DNA from: JAGWRA01 sp035534615
GTDB lineage: Bacteria > Acidobacteriota > Vicinamibacteria > Vicinamibacterales > CAVVIG01
DNA: 64,000 bases
Direction: 5' to 3'
NCBI GenBank assembly: GCA_035534615.1
Contig: DATLRO010000080.1
Coordinates: forward strand, 1 to 64,000
Part shown: piece after piece, positions 57,266 through 64,000 of the stretch
Numbering within the stretch: the stretch's first letter is position 1
Layout: each line of letters opens with the position of its first letter
Made by a program: the position numbers and the translations under genes
Notes under the pieces: model-generated
The model's input: the letters and a program-made list of their open reading frames with translations, nothing else
What the model was told of the DNA's origin: nothing
Databases searched by the model: none

Positions 57266-58096
57266 TCACAGCCACGTCAGTTCTCCGGCGATGATCCGCT
57301 CGAGCCCGGCGTCGGTGCGGACCAGCAGCGCGCCGTCATCGTCGATCCCGTCGGTCCGTCCCCGGCGCGGCCCGTCGGGCGTCGCCCATTCGACGGTCGC
57401 GCCGCGGCTGGACGGCGCCATCGCGCGCCAGGCGCCGAGGATAGCATCGAAACGGCCGGCGGCCAGATCCGCGTATCGCGCCGCCAGCGCGGCGAGCGTC
57501 TCCGCGAGCACCAGGCCGCGGTCGACCGGCCGGCCCAGCTCCGCCTCGATCGACGTGGCGCGCGACGCCAGCTCCGGCGGGTACGCGGACGTCCGCACGT
57601 TGATCCCGTACCCGAGCACGACCGCCTGCACGCCGTGCGGCGAGGCGACCGCCTCGGCCAGGATGCCGGCCAGCTTCCGGCGCTCGACCAGGAGATCGTT
57701 CGGCCACTTGATGGCCGCCGGCAGCCCGCTGGCGGCCCGGACACCTTCGGCCACCGCCACGCCCGCCGTCAGCGTCAGCAGCGTGATCGCCCTGGCCGCA
57801 TCGTCGGCGCCGCCCGGCCTCAGCACCACGGAGACGTAGAGTCCGCTGCCCGGTGGCGAGAACCAGGTGTGTCCGCGCCGCCCGCGCCCGGCCGTCTGCT
57901 GATCGGCCACGACCGCCGTCCCCTCCGCCGCGCCGGACGCGGCCAGCGCGGCGGCGATGTCGTTGGTGGATCCAACCGAGGCGACGTGGCGCAGGCGCGA
58001 CGCGAACGGACCGAGCCGCTCGTGCGCCGGTCCCAGCGCCGCCGCCAGGTCGTCGGGCAGCGTTCCGCCCGGGCGGTCAGGCAGGTTGAAGCTCAA
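57266..58096 (-). CDS. birA: Biotin-[acetyl-CoA-carboxylase] ligase (no DNA-binding domain)
   Basis: A 276 aa BirA catalytic protein that attaches biotin to carboxylases. The ligase core begins RHVASVGSTNDIAAALAASG, followed by DQQTAGRGRRGHTWFSPPGS (biotinyl-AMP loop) and AIKWPNDLLVERRKLAGILA, and a C-terminal SH3-like domain. No helix-turn-helix precedes it, so it cannot repress biotin genes like E. coli BirA. Its TTG start at 58096 overlaps the end of nadC by 20 bases. Confidence 0.93.
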   Translation of the reverse strand: MSFNLPDRPGGTLPDDLAAALGPAHERLGPFASRLRHVASVGSTNDIAAALAASGAAEGTAVVADQQTAGRGRRGHTWFSPPGSGLYVSVVLRPGGADDAARAITLLTLTAGVAVAEGVRAASGLPAAIKWPNDLLVERRKLAGILAEAVASPHGVQAVVLGYGINVRTSAYPPELASRATSIEAELGRPVDRGLVLAETLAALAARYADLAAGRFDAILGAWRAMAPSSRGATVEWATPDGPRRGRTDGIDDDGALLVRTDAGLERIIAGELTWL

Positions 58097-58927
58097 AGCT
58101 CAGGTCGGCAGCCGGCGCCGAGTGCGTGAGCGCGCCGACCGAGACGTACTCGGCGCCGGTCGCCGCGAGGGCCGGAATCCGATCCAGGGTGACGCCGCCG
58201 GAGATCTCGACCTTGGCCCGCCCTCGCGCGCGGCGCACCGCCTCGCGGATGTCGTCGAGCGACATGTTGTCGACCAGCACGATATCGGCGCCGCCGTTCA
58301 GCGCCTCGTCCACCTCCTGGAGGCTCTGCGCTTCGACCTCGATCGGCATGTCGGGTCGGGTCTGCCGCATCCGGTCGAGCGCGGCCGCGACGCCGCCGGC
58401 CAGGCGGATGTGGTTGTCCTTGATCAGGATGCCGTCGTCGAGCGCCATCCGGTGATTGACGCCGCCGCCGGCCCGGACCGCGTACTTGTCGAGCGCGCGG
58501 AGCATCGGCGTCGTCTTGCGGGTGTCGAGCACCGTGATCCGGCCGCTCGCCGCCTCCACGTAGCGGCGCGTCAGCGTGGCGACGCCGGACAGGCGCTGCA
58601 GGAAATTTAGCGCCGTCCGCTCCGCGGTCAGCAGCGGACCGGCCGTCCCGGTCACGTCGGCCACGATGTCGCCCGGACGGCAGGCGTCGCCGTCGCGCTT
58701 CCGTGCGGTGAAGGTCACGAGCGGATCGAGCTGCCGGAACGTCTCCTCGGCGACGTCCAGCCCCGCCAGGACGCACGGCGCCTTGGCGAGCAGGATGCCC
58801 TGCGCCCGCCGGTCCGACGGCACCGTGGCGTCCGTCGTGATGTCGCCCCACCCGAGGTCCTCGGCCAGGGCCCGCCGGACGATTTCGCGATAGAGCGCCG
58901 GGTCGAGCGCTCCGAACGGCACGACCT

Positions 58928-58931
<4 letters not shown>
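58077..58931 (-). CDS. nadC: Quinolinate phosphoribosyltransferase (nicotinate-nucleotide pyrophosphorylase)
   Basis: A 284 aa NadC, which converts quinolinate and PRPP to nicotinate mononucleotide in NAD synthesis. Recognised blocks are LAEDLGWGDITTDATVP, ERTALNFLQRLSGVATLTRR, DTRKTTPMLRALDKYAVRAG, GGVNHRMALDDGILIKDNHI and VEISGGVTLDRIPALAATGA. The start at 58931 overlaps the valS stop by 4 bases and the end overlaps birA by 20, so valS-nadC-birA are coupled. Confidence 0.96.
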
Positions 58932-61591
<2,660 letters not shown>

Positions 61592-61640
61592 GACTGTCGA
61601 TCGTAGTCGGTTCGCCAGCCGCGCGGCAAGCGCGCCGGCG

Positions 61641-62516
61641 TCAGGACAGGCTGGTCTTGAGCCTGACGATTTCCTCGCGGACCATCCGCTCGGCGACCTG
61701 CGACACGATGTCCGCGACCACGTGGCGGACCCCCTGATCCGCCAGGCGCCGCATGACGCGCGCGACGATCTCCTCGATCAGCGCCTCGTCCACGACCAGG
61801 CCCGGACCGCCGGGGCCGCCGGCGCTGCGCCGCTCGGCATCGAGGAGGGCCACGAAGGCGTCGGCCATGGAGCGACCCGCCTTCGACTCCTCCGGCGCCG
61901 GCGCCACGGCGTCGAACGCGATCGCCGGGCTGTCGGACGGGGCCGGCGGCACGAACGCCACCTCGAACGCCGGCGCCTCGATGACATCCGGCGCCGCCGG
62001 GACGGGGCCGCTCGCCAGCGCCGACAGGCTCGCATCGAGCTGCGCGAAGTAGTCGTCCAGGGCCGCGACGGGCGTCGCGGCGGGGGCGGCGGCCGGCGCG
62101 GGCGTGGCGGGCGGCGGCGCGTTTTCCGGCTCCGGCGGCCTCGCGGTCGCCCGCGCGAGCAGCTCCCGGACGCGGCGCACCACGATCTGCGGGTCGAACG
62201 GCTTCGCCAGCACGCCGTCGCAGCGCACGGCCCGCGCGCGCGCCTCGTCCACCGGCTCGAACGCGCCGGTCAGAAGGACGACGGGAATGTGCGCCAGGCG
62301 GGGCGACTGCTTGACGTGGCGGCAGACCTCGTAGCCGTCCGCGCCCGCCATGGTGACGTCGGCCAGCACGAGGTCCGGCGGCTCGCTGTCCAGCCGGGCG
62401 ATCGCCGCCGCGCCGTCGGTCACGCCGACGACGTGCACCGGCTGATCGGCGAACGTCAGCTCGATGACGCGGTGAATCGTCCGGTTGGGATCGGCGAGCA
62501 GCAGGGTGTGGGACAT
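61641..62516 (-). CDS. Response regulator with long Pro/Ala linker and helical C-terminus
   Basis: A 291 aa protein. Residues 1 to about 120 form a CheY-like receiver (TLLLADPNRTIHRVIELTFA, phospho-acceptor Asp in LVLADVTMAGADGYEVCRHV, GVLAKPFD with the conserved Lys). A Pro/Ala-rich, acidic linker (about 125-245) leads to a conserved amphipathic helix bundle at the end (VVDEALIEEIVARVMRRLAD, VVADIVSQVAERMVREEIVR). There is no DNA-binding or enzymatic output domain, which suggests output by protein interaction. No kinase is adjacent; the PAS kinase at 6.3-8.5 kb could be a partner but is not linked. Confidence 0.86.
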   Translation of the reverse strand: MSHTLLLADPNRTIHRVIELTFADQPVHVVGVTDGAAAIARLDSEPPDLVLADVTMAGADGYEVCRHVKQSPRLAHIPVVLLTGAFEPVDEARARAVRCDGVLAKPFDPQIVVRRVRELLARATARPPEPENAPPPATPAPAAAPAATPVAALDDYFAQLDASLSALASGPVPAAPDVIEAPAFEVAFVPPAPSDSPAIAFDAVAPAPEESKAGRSMADAFVALLDAERRSAGGPGGPGLVVDEALIEEIVARVMRRLADQGVRHVVADIVSQVAERMVREEIVRLKTSLS

Positions 62517-62586
62517 GGCGTCCGCCAGCGCTTGCGGCCGGCACGGTGCACCGCGGCGGACGGCCCCGCGCGGCACGAGCCGCCGG

Positions 62587-62997
62587 TCAGACCCGTTCGA
62601 GCCGGGTGCGGACGTGCGTGGTGATGAAATCGACAATCTCCTGCATCGGCGTGCCGGGCAGGAAGATCCCGCCGACGCCGATCTGCCGGAGCTTGTCGAC
62701 GTCGACGTCCGGAATGATCCCGCCGACCACGACGAGCACGTCCTGGAGGCCCTTCTCCTTCAGCAGATCCATCACCCGCGGGCAGATGTAGTTGTGGGCG
62801 CCCGACAGGATCGACAGGCCGATGACGTCGGCGTCCTCCTGCAGCGCGGCGCCGACGATCTGCTCGGGCGTCTGGCGGAGGCCGGTGTAGATGACTTCCA
62901 TTCCGGCGTCCCGCAGGGCGCGGGCGATCACCTTCGCCCCGCGGTCGTGACCGTCGAGGCCGGGCTTGGCAATGACGACGCGTATCTTCTGGGTCAT
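62587..62997 (-). CDS. Cobalamin-binding small subunit of an acyl-CoA mutase
   Basis: A 136 aa free-standing B12-binding domain. The His ligand motif D-x-H-x2-G is in KPGLDGHDRGAKVIARALRD, followed by GLSILSGAHNYICPRVMDLL and VGGIIPDVDVDKLRQIGVGG. Such stand-alone domains pair with a separate catalytic subunit in split methylmalonyl-CoA-type mutases. It starts 43 bases after the large-subunit gene, supporting the pairing. Confidence 0.93.
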   Translation of the reverse strand: MTQKIRVVIAKPGLDGHDRGAKVIARALRDAGMEVIYTGLRQTPEQIVGAALQEDADVIGLSILSGAHNYICPRVMDLLKEKGLQDVLVVVGGIIPDVDVDKLRQIGVGGIFLPGTPMQEIVDFITTHVRTRLERV

Positions 62998-63040
62998 AAC
63001 GGCAATGGCCCCGGGCCGCGCGCCGGGCGCGGCCGGGCGG

Positions 63041-64000
63041 CTAGATGATCGGCACCTCTTCGTACTCGCCCCACACGGCGCGGAGCGCGTCGCACATCTC
63101 GCCGACCGTGGCGTAGGCCCGCACGGCTTCGAGCAGCGGCGGCATGACGTTGTCGGTCGACGCGGCGGCGGCGCGCAGGCCGTCCAGCGCGCGGCGGACG
63201 CGGTCGTGGTCGCGGGTGCGGCGGAGCGCCTCCAGCTTGGCGACCTGCCGCTCGGCGGCCGCCTCGTCGATGTAGAGGATCTCCATCGGCGCCTCGTCCT
63301 CGGCCACGTAGCCGTTGACGCCGACGATGATCTTCTCCTTCCGCTCCACGGCCTGCTGGAAGAGGTAGGCGCTCTCGGCGATCTCCGTCTGCGGGAAGCC
63401 GCGCTCCACCGCCTCGACCATGCCGCCCATCCGGTCGATGGTGTCGAAGTACCGGTAGGCCCCCTCTTCCATGTCACGGGTGAGCCGCTCGACGAAGTAG
63501 GAGCCGCCGAGCGGATCGACGACGTTGGTGACGCCGCTCTCGAACGCGATGATCTGCTGGGTCCGCAGCGCCAGCGTGGCCGCCTCGGCGGTCGGGAGCG
63601 CCAGCGCCTCGTCCAGCGAATTGGTGTGCAGCGAATTGGTCCCGCCGAGCACCCCGGACAGCGCCTGGAGCGCGGTCCGCACGACGTTGTTGTACGGCTG
63701 CTGCGCCGTCAGCGACACGCCGGCGGTCTGCGTGTGGAAGCGCAGCTTCAGCGATCGCTCGTCCTTCGCGCCGAACCGGTCGCGCATGACGGTCGCCCAG
63801 ATCCGGCGCGCCGCGCGGTACTTGGCGATCTCCTCGAAGAAGTCGCTGTGGGCGTTGAAGAAGAACGAGATGCGGGGGACGAACTCGTCCACGTCCAGCC
63901 CGGCATCCACCCCGTACTGGACGTACTCGATGCCGTCCCGGAGCGTGAAGGCGAGCTCCTGCACCGCGGTCGCGCCCGCCTCCCGGATGTGATAGCCGCT
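63041..64000 (-). CDS. Acyl-CoA mutase large subunit (methylmalonyl-CoA mutase family), 5' end outside the window
   Basis: A partial coding region of at least 320 residues; it continues past 64000. Visible segments of the MUT barrel are SGYHIREAGATAVQELAFTL, FFFNAHSDFFEEIAKYRAAR, LKLRFHTQTAGVSLTAQQPY, GTNSLHTNSLDEALALPT and DPLGGSYFVERLTRDMEEGA. The C-terminus ends without a B12 domain, as expected when that domain is the separate next gene. The reaction (methylmalonyl, isobutyryl or ethylmalonyl type) cannot be decided from this fragment. meaB and mce are about 33 kb away. Confidence 0.94.
   Translation of the reverse strand, partial: SGYHIREAGATAVQELAFTLRDGIEYVQYGVDAGLDVDEFVPRISFFFNAHSDFFEEIAKYRAARRIWATVMRDRFGAKDERSLKLRFHTQTAGVSLTAQQPYNNVVRTALQALSGVLGGTNSLHTNSLDEALALPTAEAATLALRTQQIIAFESGVTNVVDPLGGSYFVERLTRDMEEGAYRYFDTIDRMGGMVEAVERGFPQTEIAESAYLFQQAVERKEKIIVGVNGYVAEDEAPMEILYIDEAAAERQVAKLEALRRTRDHDRVRRALDGLRAAAASTDNVMPPLLEAVRAYATVGEMCDALRAVWGEYEEVPII

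Overview
The window is about 64 kb of gene-dense, very GC-rich bacterial chromosome. No tRNA, rRNA, prophage, IS element or CRISPR array is visible. The gene set indicates a Gram-negative (diderm) bacterium that makes lipid A and sorts lipoproteins: BamA, an OmpH/Skp chaperone, a FabZ-LpxA fusion, LpxI, LolC/E, LolD and Lnt. It also has cobalamin-dependent acyl-CoA mutase metabolism and an HspR-type heat-shock regulator. Together with the codon bias and the mix of small uncharacterised membrane proteins, this suggests Acidobacteriota (possibly a Vicinamibacteria-like lineage). That placement is an inference from gene content and was not computed.

Layout. 1-6.3 kb: a universal stress protein, then a + strand nucleic-acid maintenance run of archease, rtcB, ligA and polX. 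6.3-9.8 kb: an orphan three-PAS histidine kinase, a YbaK-type deacylase and a DUF2934-HSP20 protein. 9.8-18.2 kb (- strand): an outer-membrane/lipid A operon read bamA, ompH, fabZ-lpxA fusion, lpxI, Gfo/Idh oxidoreductase, ubiD. 18.3-20.8 kb: clpC with a recognisable promoter. 21-32 kb (- strand): acyl-CoA dehydrogenase, meaB, methylmalonyl-CoA epimerase, MTA phosphorylase, PfkB kinase, three small membrane proteins (one of only 57 aa), enoyl-CoA hydratase, ribH, nusB, lysS, lolC/E, lolD. 32-34.5 kb: a desaturase, a small outer-membrane barrel and two paralogous secreted proteins.

34.9-41.5 kb (- strand) is a stress operon: dnaK, dnaJ, hspR, a group-2-like sigma factor, a DnaC-like ATPase, hemW and one of the secreted paralogues. 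It starts from an AT-rich promoter with repeated TTAGAGTT boxes. 41.5-42.3 kb is the only long non-coding stretch; it carries a diverged direct duplication and the promoter of a class A penicillin-binding protein. 44.6-50.7 kb (- strand): a V4R-like protein and a TPR protein with overlapping ends, then a SPOR protein, lnt and prfB. prfB keeps the classical +1 programmed frameshift. 50.9-54.3 kb (+ strand): a MobA-like nucleotidyltransferase, argS and a peptidase C26 amidotransferase. 54.3-64 kb (- strand): a split acyl-CoA mutase (large subunit cut by the window edge), an orphan response regulator, valS, nadC, birA, coaX, an unknown gene and an RlmD-type methyltransferase.

Most of the window is housekeeping. 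The points most worth a second look are the FabZ-LpxA fusion with an oxidoreductase in the lipid A cluster, the heat-shock operon that encodes both its likely repressor and a sigma factor, the duplicated element before the PBP gene, the missing conventional start of lnt, the two secreted paralogues, and the V4R/TPR pair.
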